Part shown: in pieces, positions 33,215 to 42,947 of the stretch
Numbering within the stretch: the stretch's first letter is position 1
Layout: each line of letters opens with the position of its first letter
From: Macrocystis pyrifera
Lineage: Eukaryota > Sar > Phaeophyceae > Laminariales > Laminariaceae
Direction of reading: 5' to 3'
NCBI GenBank assembly: GCA_031763025.1
Contig: JASSKH010000029.1
Location: 7,573,121 to 7,637,120, forward strand
DNA length: 64,000 nucleotides
Notes under the pieces: model-generated
Told to the model about the DNA's origin: nothing
The model's database searches: none
Seen by the model: the letters and a program-made list of their open reading frames with translations, nothing else
Position numbers and translations under genes: made by a program

Positions 33215-35629
33215 CTAATCATGGCGGGCCGAAGAGCCCGTCGGAGCACCGCGGGACGCGTCTGAGTTGCGTGTTACCCCGCGAGCTAGGCTCCCAGTTT
33301 TATGGCGTTGCAAACACCACGATCCGTAGTTGGCGGTGCTGGAGGTTGTGTAGTTCGCCGACCGGAGGTTGATCTTGATCGGTCCAGGGTCGTCGAGGAA
33401 CCGGACGATATGGGTGTTGTTCGAGAGGGGTCCGAGGGTGTTTCTGAAGGGGGGTCCGAGGTGGCGCGATGGGAGATCTTGCCCAGCCACCACAGGCCGT
33501 AGCGAGCCTTGTACCAAAGGTGTGCCCCTGGCAGAAGTAAGGTGGAGCTGAACGTGCAGAGCCAAATGTCGCGGGGGACGAGGATGTACTTGGGGGCGAG
33601 GTAGATCTGACCTTGTGGTCGTGATAGCTCCCGCTGCGCGGCACCGATGCGCATCTGTCAGTGTTGTGTCGGGGTGTCGGACCAGTAGAGTAGGATGTGG
33701 CGTCTTGAGTGGTGAAGATCGAGTTCCTGCTCCCAGGAAAGGCTAAGCAGTCCGACCCAATGGGTCTCGTAGAGGACGGCGATAATCCCGCTACGACCGC
33801 GAACGAGTTGGTGGTCCGTGATATGTTCGACCTCGGGGCGTTCCGGTGGTGGTGAGATGTTGTCGAGGGTGACGTGGAAAGGGGGGGACTTGGCTGAGAA
33901 GGAGTTGAGCACGTACTGGGTGAGGTCGGAGGGTAGGTATTTGGGCGTGTCGGAAATGTCGTCTGGACTCCGGCAAGGCTTACAGCGCTCGACGGAGACG
34001 CGGCGTTTGGAGTCCCGTCCCGGAAGGTCGGAAGGTAAGTCGAGGTAGAGGAGTTTGTCGTGGAGGGATCGGTTGTCGGGAACGTCGGAGGCCGGCGCGA
34101 GGTCAACGGCGACAATCTTGAACGGCCCGATCCAGTTGAGGGAGAGCTTGGTCTTGAGCACGGTGGCGTTGGTACCTTTGGCGCCTTGGTTGATGGCAGC
34201 CGCGGAGTTGTAGACCCATGCCCAGCCGCCAACGGCGTAAGGCGGGGATAGGCGAAGGGCGTCCAAAATGGGGCTGTTGCGGCGGGCCAAAACGCGAAAC
34301 GGTGACGGCGTGGACTTCGCATACGAGGCGGGAGGCGCATTGTTGTCGCTCGGTGGCGAGGTTGCAGTAGGCCAGGTGGTCACGGTCGAGGCTCTGGTGG
34401 CCGCCAATGTTGGGGGGGGTCGAAGACCGAAAGAGGGAGACGTGGGAGTCGGCCCATGTGCACTTCGTTGGGGGCGAGGCCGGTAGAAGCGTTGATGGAG
34501 TTATTGTAGGCTGCTTCGACGTGCGCCAGAAACGTGTCCCCGTTCTTCTGCTGCTCGTTGCAACCCATGACCAGCATCAGGGCCATGGTGTGGTTGACAC
34601 GCTCTACGCCGCCATTCGTTCAGGGGTGGTACGAGCTGGTGTTGATCTTGTTGATGCCAAGGCGTTTGTAGAGGGCGTAGGAGAGTTTGGAGGTGAAGTG
34701 CAGGCCGTTATCGGAGAGAAGCGTGACGGGGGCACCCACAAGGAGGTATGTATTGGTCGACGAGGATGTCGGCGGTGCCGATGGCGGTGAACTGGGCGGC
34801 TGCCACCGCGTACATGCCAGCACGGCGGCTGAAGCGGTCGGTGAAGAGAAGAATGTAGGAGTTGCCGCGTGGTGTAAGGGGCAGCGGGCCGAAGTAGTCG
34901 ACGCTTACCGTGATGCCTGGGCCGTTGGGTAGGGGTAAGGAGAGGATGGGCCAGGGGGCGGTTTGGCGCGAGGTTTTGCGCGGCTGGCACTTGAGGCATC
35001 GGCGGGTCCACCAGCGGGCGGAAACGTCCATTCCAATCCACCAGAAGAAGCGCGCGAGCATGCTGACCGTGCTCGAAACTCCCAGGTGGCAGGAGGTGGT
35101 AGCGTGGCAGGTTTGTAGCACCCAAGGGCGCATCAACATCGGTACATAGATGGGCGGGGGAGGGGTGGAGAAAGGTTTCCTGTCTCCGGTGTTGAGGATC
35201 TTAGGTGGTCGTCGCACCAGAAGGATGGTGTCGTCGTCGGTGCAGTGGAGTTGGCTTTTGGCGGCGAGGGAATAGCACGTCCGAGAGCTGCGGGCGCCGA
35301 GACGATGGAAATTAATGCAGGAGATCGTTCGGCGGTGGGGCAGGAGAATTCAGGGAAATGAAGCGGATGGTGGCGGAGCAGAGGGGCTCGACGCGCTGTT
35401 CGCGCGCCCAGTCCGTGTGCGTGAAGTGCTCGACGCTGGAAAGAAGATGGGGGTCGTCATCAGGTTCGGCGACGGTCTCCGGCAGGCGGGGTGGAGGCCT
35501 TGTTGAAGGCCGTGGATGAGGCTGAGGTCGATCTTGAAGAGACGTCGCCGTCGGGTTCGACGACGGGCCCCGGGGGTGGAGTACCGGAGGTGGAGGAGAC
35601 GATGGGTACTCGAATGTCCCCTGGACCAT
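33215..35629 (-). pseudogene. Gypsy integrase-chromodomain polyprotein, element 1
   Basis: Inserts element DNA when intact. On the minus strand it shows a pre-integrase region (A-R-E-Q-R-V-E-P near 35400) and a zinc-binding H-H-C-C module (H-A-T-T-S-C-H-L-G, then C-L-K-C, about 35090-34985). The catalytic core follows, with first Asp in V-D-Y-F-G-P-L-P and F-T-D-R-F-S, second Asp in L-L-S-D-N-G-L-H-F-T-S near 34705, and Glu in G-G-V-E-R-V-N-H-T near 34600. A TGA at 34618 replaces the residue after S-S-Y-H-P. The 249-codon frame 34407-33658 holds the C-terminal integrase barrel (L-N-W-I-G-P-F-K-I) and a chromodomain-like V-E-H-I-T-D-H-Q-L-V-R-G. Beyond it lie G-L-W-W-L-G-K-I and, in another frame, H-I-V-R-F-L-D-D-P-G, resembling a Tudor-type barrel. 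At least four breaks are present. Confidence 0.8.
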
Positions 35630-35650
35630 GTATCTTCATACATGTACATT

Positions 35651-35831
35651 TGCTGGATATTTCCGTTGCTAGCACGTCACGTGCATTATACTCGTAGTAC
35701 GTATCTGACTGTCTCCTCATACTGATACAATCTACGGAGGCGTTTCCGTCAGTGACATGTCACGTTCTCTCATACCGGTACGTATTCCACCGCTATATAG
35801 CCACTGGTGGTGATGCTATCACATCATCACA
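35651..35831 (-). repeat. LTR of element 1 (5' LTR on its strand)
   Basis: Starts TG and ends CA on the element strand. No convincing 5 bp target duplication with the other side. Confidence 0.75.
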
Positions 35832-36094
35832 CCTGCTATTGGGCAGACTGACATCGTCCCTGATTTAGGCTCGAAAAGGCCAAGGTATACCTGGCTTAGT
35901 CCGCTCTGTCTAGCTTTCAACTGATTTTGGCCAACTTTGAACAAATCAGAGAGGCCATGCGTGCACTGTTTTTTCTCTGAGTTGTTGTTGTTCTCACATT
36001 ACATTAACTCATCGCTACAATACAATGCAGTCCGTGGTCGCTGGAGTGGAAGTATACCCCAGTTAGAATAAAAACAAGCAAATATATATATTTT

Positions 36095-36240
36095 TTTAAA
36101 TTTTGAACCACGTCAGCTGTGAGTTCCACTGATTAAATAGTTGATACTCAACTTTGCAAGCTGCGTAATACGCCTCGTCTATATTCCTTTTTTACCGAAT
36201 TTTACAAGTATTGCGATAGAACCGAGCGCGCGTATCCCAT
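36095..36240 (+). repeat. Dispersed direct repeat, right copy
   Basis: Same orientation as 27005-27155, about 9.1 kb apart. The pair encloses a SINE, the RT element and LTR element 1. Confidence 0.75.
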
Positions 36241-36479
36241 TGTAACACACATGATACTCGTAACTCAAGCACATCTACCCCTCAAACAAAAAATAAAAAG
36301 TGAGGTTCGCGCACGTACGTATCAGGTACATGCGGTTATTCGTACGCAGTACAAGTCGCCACAGAAACCGAGAAGACCGCATACTACCCAGAAGAAAAAT
36401 AAATACGTCGTAGACATAATTTTTTTTTTCCGAGTTCGGGGAGACGAAATAGACAGGATGTAAAAAACAATTCGACGTC

Positions 36480-37178
36480 GAAAAATCGAAATCGAAATCG
36501 AAAAAATCAATACTGAAAAAGGGAAAAGAGAGAAAAAAAACTTCAATTCAAGCAAGAAAAACGAGAAAGCAAGAAGATAAACACACAAAAGAATGTGCAG
36601 ATTTTCGCAGATTGCAGTCTCGCAAACTACGCGAGGGGTGTAGAACGGAGAAAAGATTAAAGAAAAAAAACATACTCACTCCGCTACTACGAACACCAGG
36701 GAAGCAAAAAAGAAACAAATAGACAAAACGAAAAGGAAGACAACGAAGCTAAGCAAAAAGAAAAAGCAGATGGCAAAAAGCAAAAAGGAAGATACAGCCA
36801 GAGGCAAAAAAAAGGGGCAAACGGGAAAACAGGAAAAAGGAAAAAAGAACGAAAAAAAAAAAAACAGAAAAAGGAAAAAAAAACAGGGACGAAAAAGGGA
36901 CCAAAAGGGGCGGGGGGGAAAGATAAAACGAAAGGCAGGCACTGGTGATCTGGTGATGCATACAGACACGCAAAGTTGCCCGCGTGGCACCATACTAAAT
37001 ATGACAATGATGCTCATACCCAGGCGTCAGTCTGTTGGGCAGACCGCCTCCCCCCCCCCCCCGCCTCTGCCCCCCTGCCTCCCCTTCCCTTCCCCCCTCC
37101 CCCCCCCCCCCTCCCTCCTCGTCCCCCTCCCCCCCCCCCCCCCCCCCCCCCCCCCTCTTCCCTGCAAAACACAACAAC
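36480..37178. other. Purine-rich tract then C-rich tract
   Basis: 36490-36950 is almost pure A/G on the plus strand. 37050-37155 is almost pure C with a final C run of about 23 bases. No gene. Confidence 0.6.
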
Positions 37179-37179
37179 C

Positions 37180-37475
37180 AATTTTAGACGTGAAACAATT
37201 GAACTAAACAGTTTTTTTCCCCACATCACAACACAAACCGGATTCAGACACGAAATTACTCAACTATTAAGAATCATTTTTTTTTCCGACACCTGTACCG
37301 AAACCCAAATCAGAAATAGACATGAAATTGCTCACCTAACCGTTTGTTTTTTTTTCCCATACCAAAACACAAAACCAGATCTATTAATAGACATGAAACA
37401 ACTCAAATACCCAGTTTTTTTTTTTTTTCCCATCATAAGAATATCCGAACCCAAACAAGACATAGACACGAAAAA
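37180..37475. repeat. Tandem repeat, period about 70 bp
   Basis: Five starts of 'agacatgaaacaactcaa'-like sequence (about 37187, 37248, 37318, 37390, 37466), each followed by a T8-T15 run and 'cccatancaaaacacaaacc'-like sequence. Confidence 0.65.
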
Positions 37476-39484
37476 AGTACGTAGCTTCTTTTCATGGTCA
37501 CCCCAACATGTGTCAACTCACATGAAGGTTGGGTCTCGTGGTAAGTTACCCGTAAAAGTCTACCGATTTCCATTGGGCGGTGGCAGTCTAGTCTGACATT
37601 ATTCCTAAAATCCTCGACTATAAGTGCACATACCAAGCGCCAAATGAAGAGGAGGGGTGGATGATCCATGACATTAAGTCAAGACCTATTATACTCATGA
37701 AAAGAACACCTTACATTTGACCGACCACATGATCAAAGAGAGGGAGCACCAAGCGCTACGTAGATATCTTGATATCTCAAAGGATAGAAGCCGGTACAAA
37801 ATGTGGGGGGGTTGTTGGCCAAGCTTTCGGCAGTGAAGGTCTACTCGGGAGCATTAGTGGGGTAGTTACCCATGGTGAAACGTAGATATGACGGAGAAAG
37901 CGACGTACGGGGCATCCCGATGTGTGAGTAAGACTTTGTGTTATGCAAGCCGCCCTTGAACCGTGCACAGTAAAAATGACCTCCCTCGAGGAAAGTAACC
38001 AGTACGGCAGTGGGGCAAGAAGATAGAAGATACGATCGTGGGACGCCAGGATGGTTATCATGCAGATCGCCTGACATAAACGCGGGGTACTTGTGTCAAG
38101 GGTGTTGAACTTAGCTCCAGGCTACGAGCCCGTGTTGAGGGCGCTATTTAGTGTGGTGCGCCGGCTAAAAAAAGCTGAAAAACACCAGACCCTCAACGAG
38201 CACGGGCACTGGGATTGGGAGGTCCCAGTAACTTGAACACTTCCCACTACCACTATGAACACGAACAAGCTGGAGATATTCTCGGAAGATATTAGGAGAA
38301 AGACGGTGAGGAAGGGTGGGTGGAGAAAGAAAGATTGGCAGGGTGAAGTACTAGTAGTGCTGATATTTGGAGTCCCTAGCGACATGGCGAGGATTGAGTT
38401 CAAGAGGAAGTGTGCGACGAAGTAGGACTGTACCGCTTTGCAATACGAGGAAAAGTAGAACGGGAGGGAGAACACTTTCGGGTCACGCTAAAGCCGAAAG
38501 CGAGCAAGGAGTGGCAGAGGATAGAGACAGAAAAAGTGTCGGCATGGGTTGGAAGACTAGGATGGAGAGTATGTATAGCTAATGGAATAGCGAAACTAAG
38601 ACGTAGTCCTAGGGTGAACGAAGGTAAGGGGAGGCAGGAAACATACAGTAAGTGGCTCAAAGGGAATGGGGGAGAAACATACGGTAGGGGCGCAGAACAA
38701 GCAGACAAAACCAGAAACGGAAACAGAAAGAATGCTCAAACAAGAGATAATCGAAATAATCGTAGCGACAACGGAGAATGTACTCTGTTGTTTTCTATGG
38801 CCTATACCCTGAATATGTATATTTATATACTTCAGATTTTGGAGTTCAGGTTTATTCATTGGTTTTCTTGGATTCAACACCGCTCGTGGCGGGCGTTTTT
38901 TTCCTTGGTTTTAGTATATATGGTACCTGATTTTGACGCAAATGGGTCAGGTATGTATACCTGATTCTGGCCACAGCCTTCATGAAAAACCTGTCCGAAT
39001 CAACGGAATAACAAAAAAATGGTACCTCAGTGTATTTTTGCCATTCTACGGTACAAAAATTAAAATCAGGTAATCAGGGCACACTAAACCCACTGCTGCA
39101 TGTTAAATGACGTTGTCTGTCATGTTCTGTCATCGTATACCTTGTTCTCGTAAAATGTCAACAACGACATTTTTGGTGTTTATTAATCGTCAACGACGAG
39201 CAGCATAAGCGCCCAGCAGCACACGGGCATGTTATAAGACCACGTGGAGCCCGAAAGCCGTGCGACCCCTTGCTTTCAACCCTTGTACCTAACCCTCAAC
39301 CATTTAGTGTAGTGGCCGTTGCTGATGGAACCGTCATTTTGTATCATCAATTTTCCCCCCTCCGAAGTCTCTCAAGAGATCCATTCCGATGTATATACAT
39401 GTCCAAAATTCATGACACCTTTCACGGCGTGTGCCTTGTATTTCCCCGCTTAACCACTTATATTTCCCCTCTTCACCACAGCTT
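37476..39484. other. Unassigned segment, no recognised gene
   Basis: A plus frame 38410-38964 (184 codons) has charged, then hydrophobic composition. A minus frame at 37841-38077 reads like ordinary protein (F-L-E-G-G-H-F-Y-C-A-R-F-K-G-G). I recognise neither, and splice context is unclear; they may be relics of mobile elements. Confidence 0.25.
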
Positions 39485-39485
39485 G

Positions 39486-40074
39486 GCGGGAGGGAGGGGG
39501 GGGTGTACTCGATAGGAGAGATGTACTCGATCTCATGCATGGCCGTAGTCGTATGACCATAGACCCTCGCATCCCTACAATGCCGGGACGGAGCATGTCG
39601 GGTTTTCATCGACCAGGCAGACATTGCTTGCACCAAGCGCGAAGCGCCGTGAGGTGTCCGGCGAGTCGCATGAAGGGTGAGCTGCATCCTACTAAGAACC
39701 GCTTGTGAGGCGGACTTGCATATGGATGACAGCTTCAATGAGTTAGTTTAATTTCCGGTGTGGCCACTTCCAGAGACAGCAATGTGAGTACTATGTAACT
39801 GCCTCTTAGGTGCCTTACCTTGAACACCTCGTGATACGATCAATTCCCTTGTGCGGAGTAAAGGTTCTTTACTTCGCACAAATGATCTAACTAGACGACC
39901 AGCTGTGGGCGACCGCCATAAAAAAGAAGAAGAAGAAAAAAAAAAAACGGTACCCTGGGTGTCTAGCTCACGTAGTGAGCGGCATGTTTTACAGCGTCGT
40001 TGCCAACCGACGCCAACCCAACCCATATATATATATATGGAGGGGGAGGGGGAGGGGAGGGGGGGGGGGGGGGG
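39486..40074 (-). repeat. C/G-bounded dispersed repeat, copy E (full length)
   Basis: Starts in a G run, then 'tgtactcgatag', and runs through all landmarks to 'gttgccaaccgacgccaacc', a TA microsatellite and a second G-rich run ending with about 18 G. It shows both homopolymer boundaries. Confidence 0.9.
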
Positions 40075-40854
40075 GGTGATTGAATTAAACTCGTTCGACT
40101 TGTGACTCGAAGCGAGCCCATTTATCGCGAAAACGGTTTATCGTCTTCGGCGATATCGCCGGGCAGCAGCATTATATATAGTATAATACCAGGTACGTTT
40201 ATTTGCGAAATTGAAAATTGAACTTCCGCGACGAACCACACAGCCACACAGCTCACAGCTCACAGCTCACAGCCAGCCCTAAAAAAACAATTCGGTCGAT
40301 CTTTTTTTTTTTTTTTTTTGCCGAAAGCATCGGTCGGTTTCGGTCGGTTTTTAGGGGGTTCCATACAAATATGGAGGCGCTATCAGCGTAGGGCACAAGG
40401 AAACAAAATACCGACCGAAAGAAAACAAGACGGATTCCGGTTTCGGTCCAAAAATTGTTTCGCCAAGGATGAAAATATATGCCAAATTCTTGACAAGATT
40501 AGTGTTTTGAACACTCTTCGCAAAGCAGGCAGAGCGTATATGTGCTCTAATCGCACTGCCCCCGCCCCTATCCCCCGAATTCTCCCGTCCGCTCCGCCCC
40601 CGAGCACCCCCCCCCCCCCCCCCCCCCCCCCAATTCCCCCCTCCCTCCACCCCCTCAAAAAGGGGATGCATGCTGACACGTGGTCAATGGTCAAATGGTC
40701 AAGTAAAAGACAAGCATCAAAATAAATGAGTACGCCCCCCCCCCCCCCGCCGCCCGGTGCTCCGTCTCGAACGGGATGTGTGGTCAATGGCCAAATGACT
40801 AAGGCAAGACTAAGGCAAGCAACAAATAGTACCCACCCCCCCACCCCGTGTATA
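40075..40854. other. Spacer with poly-C runs
   Basis: Contains a T18 run at 40301-40319, a 26-base C run at 40607-40632, and 10-11 base C runs near 40737. No gene. Confidence 0.5.
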
Positions 40855-41371
40855 TACATGTGGTTTATAGGTTAGGTTGGCGTCGGTTGGCGACGACGCT
40901 GTTTATAACACCTCTCACTGCGCAAGCTAGACCACCAGGATATACCGTTTGTTTCTGTTCTTGTTTTTGTTAGCGGTCAAGTTGTAGATCATTTGTGGGG
41001 GGTGGACAGCCTTAATTACGCACAAGGGGAATGGATTATCGCATCACGTAGTGTGTATCTGGTAAGGCTCCCACGAGGCAGGTACATAGTATACCCATTG
41101 CTGTCTCTGGGAGCGGCCACACCAGCAAACAAATCGATCCATTCGAAGCTGTTATCCACTGCAAGTCTGCCTCACAGGCGGTCCTGAGCAGGATGCAGCC
41201 CACCCTTTATGCCACCCACCCAACACCTCACGGCGCTTCGCGCTTGGTGCAAGCGATGTCTGCCTGATCGGTGAAAACTCGACGTGCTCCGTCCCGACAT
41301 TGTGGGGATGCGAAGGTCTATCTATGGTCATACGACTACGTCCATGCACGACATGAGTACGTCCCCCCCCC
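40855..41371 (+). repeat. C/G-bounded dispersed repeat, copy F (full length)
   Basis: Left boundary is C-rich plus 'gtgtatatacatg' and 'ggttggcgtcggttggcgac'; right boundary is 'gagtacg' plus a C run. The same layout as copy E, inverted. Confidence 0.88.
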
Positions 41372-41377
41372 CCCGCA

Positions 41378-41738
41378 GAAAAGGGGACGATCGCATCACA
41401 TAGTGTTTATTGTAAGGCACCCACGAGGCAGCTACAGAGTACCCTCATTGCTGTCTCTGGAAGTGGCCACGCTGGAAAATAATTCAACTCATTGAGGCTG
41501 TCATCCGATTGCAAGAAAACCCGCCTCATGAGCGGCTTTTAGCAGGATGCAGCTCACCCATCATGCAACTCGCCGAACACCTCACGTTCCTCTATGCGCT
41601 TGGTGCAAGCAATGTCTGCCTGGTTGGTGGAATCCCGACGTGCTCCGTCCCGGCATTGTAGGGATACGAGGGTCTATGGTCATACGACTACGGCCACGCA
41701 TGATATCGAGTACACCCTCCCCCCCCCTCCTGCCGCAC
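41378..41738 (+). repeat. C/G-bounded dispersed repeat, copy G (head-to-tail with F)
   Basis: Begins directly after the C run of copy F at 'aaaaggggacgatcgcatc' and ends in a C-rich run next to the LTR at 41746, so F and G form a tandem pair. Confidence 0.82.
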
Positions 41739-42013
41739 CTCCACCTGTTATAGGTTGAGCAAGGTAGGACACAGAGTATCCCTTGCCGGGTCTGACTGCG
41801 TTGAGCAGGTCCTCGTCGTTACTCACTCGCGTGAGCTGATTGCTTAGAGAATGGCAGAAGTGGCCTAAATACGTACGATGAAGACTGAGACAAGTGCTCT
41901 CATTGCCTCTCGCCGGGAAAACCCTCTGGTTTCCCGTCTGAGATACGCCTCCCAAAAAATATACGATCCGGATACCTGCAGCCAGAAAATCCAAGGCAAT
42001 ACCGTAACACTAT

Positions 42014-42116
42014 TACGGGGGTCCATAGTTGACGGGACCAAATTTTGTTAGTAAAAATAGGCAAATATATAGGTGTTTATGTATACCATAGGTTCTATTA
42101 ACTATGGACCCCCGTA
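42014..42116. mobile_element. Palindromic MITE family 1, copy 5
   Basis: Sits at the inner edge of the LTR at 42009. Both ends are intact, with few differences from copy 1. Confidence 0.9.
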
Positions 42117-42309
42117 ATAGCCCACTCTGGTGAGTCGTCAATGCAGAAGTATGGGAAATGCATGAAAACCTCGATTCCACGACCTAGAACATGAGTCGAA
42201 AATTCGTCTTCTCATAACAAGGGTACTAAGCCGATAAGGTTCAACATGAAAAAGAGGAAGTTGTAGGAAGCCTATACTCGCCAGGGAAAGGAAGTAATAC
42301 GTCAACGAA

Positions 42310-42720
42310 AGCCATCGCCATACCATCGGCAGGGGGGGGAGGGGGGGGGGGGGGGGGGGCGAGAATGTGTCGACGGAAACGCGAAAGGTTGGACATAAAA
42401 AGCCGTGCAGTCATGTGCCACAGTATGAATGTGTAGCCAATTTGCCCAGATCGCCCCAGGCTCCGAGCGGGGGGGTATCGGCAAGACCAAAACAATAGCA
42501 GGCAAAAACGAATGTCTTGGGCCACAAAGTGAGTGGCCTGACTAACCAAACCAACCCCGTCGGCACTGAACCGGGGGGGGTAGCCAGGACGAACAAAGCA
42601 GGAAAACACCCCTATCAACCCGGCCGAAAAGCCTGAAAAACGTGACCTGCGCCACCAATGAGTGATCATCCAGACCAGCCCCGGCACTCAGCGCGGGGGG
42701 GGGGGGGGGGGGGGGGGGAG
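42310..42720. repeat. Tandem units carrying G runs of 7, 8, 19 and 24
   Basis: Homologous contexts ('gccccnggcactcagc'-like before, 'gaccaaaacaatagcagg'-like after) flank G runs at 42341-42359, 42469-42475, 42573-42580 and 42695-42718. Within one array the same position varies from 7 to 24 G. Confidence 0.65.
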
Positions 42721-42784
42721 TAAATACGCACAAACCATCCCAAACCCGGTCCAAAATCGCAGAAAACCTCAAAGGAGTTACCTA

Positions 42785-42888
42785 TTTCGGAGGACCATAG
42801 GAAATAGGACCTACGGTACACACTAAAACCTATATGTTTCCCTATTTTTACTAATAATATTTGGCCCTATTTACTATGGCCCCCCGTA
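42785..42888. mobile_element. Palindromic MITE family 1, copy 6 (inverted core)
   Basis: The core is reverse-oriented ('cctatttttactaataatat'). The left arm is decayed (TTTCGGAGG), the right arm intact. Confidence 0.85.
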
Positions 42889-42947
42889 ATAGAACCCGAC
42901 CCGGAAGCTCAGAAAACGCCAGTGGGAAAAAAATTGCAAGTAAATCC

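Larger units (their letters stand above)
31519..35831 (-). mobile_element. Chromodomain Ty3/gypsy LTR element 1, degraded, no RT
   Basis: Two direct repeats of about 175 bp (31519-31691 and 35651-35831) share 'ggatatttccgtt', 'gtagtacgtatctgactg' and 'ctctcataccggtacgtatt', about 15-20% diverged by eye. The minus-strand interior starts with a pre-integrase region, then zinc-binding and catalytic integrase, chromodomain and a further conserved module. No gag, protease, RT or RNase H is visible. Between the coding end and the 3' LTR (32640-33050) are four tandem units of about 90-110 bp containing 'gcggccntcgcgagaggaag'. A TGGTCCAGGGGAC near 35620 could be a primer-binding site but sits about 21 bp inside the LTR edge. 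Confidence 0.82.

Noticed and set aside
38410-38964. 184-codon plus frame as a gene
   Set aside because: Composition changes abruptly from charged to hydrophobic T-rich sequence. No domain or conserved motif recognised, so it is left as unassigned.
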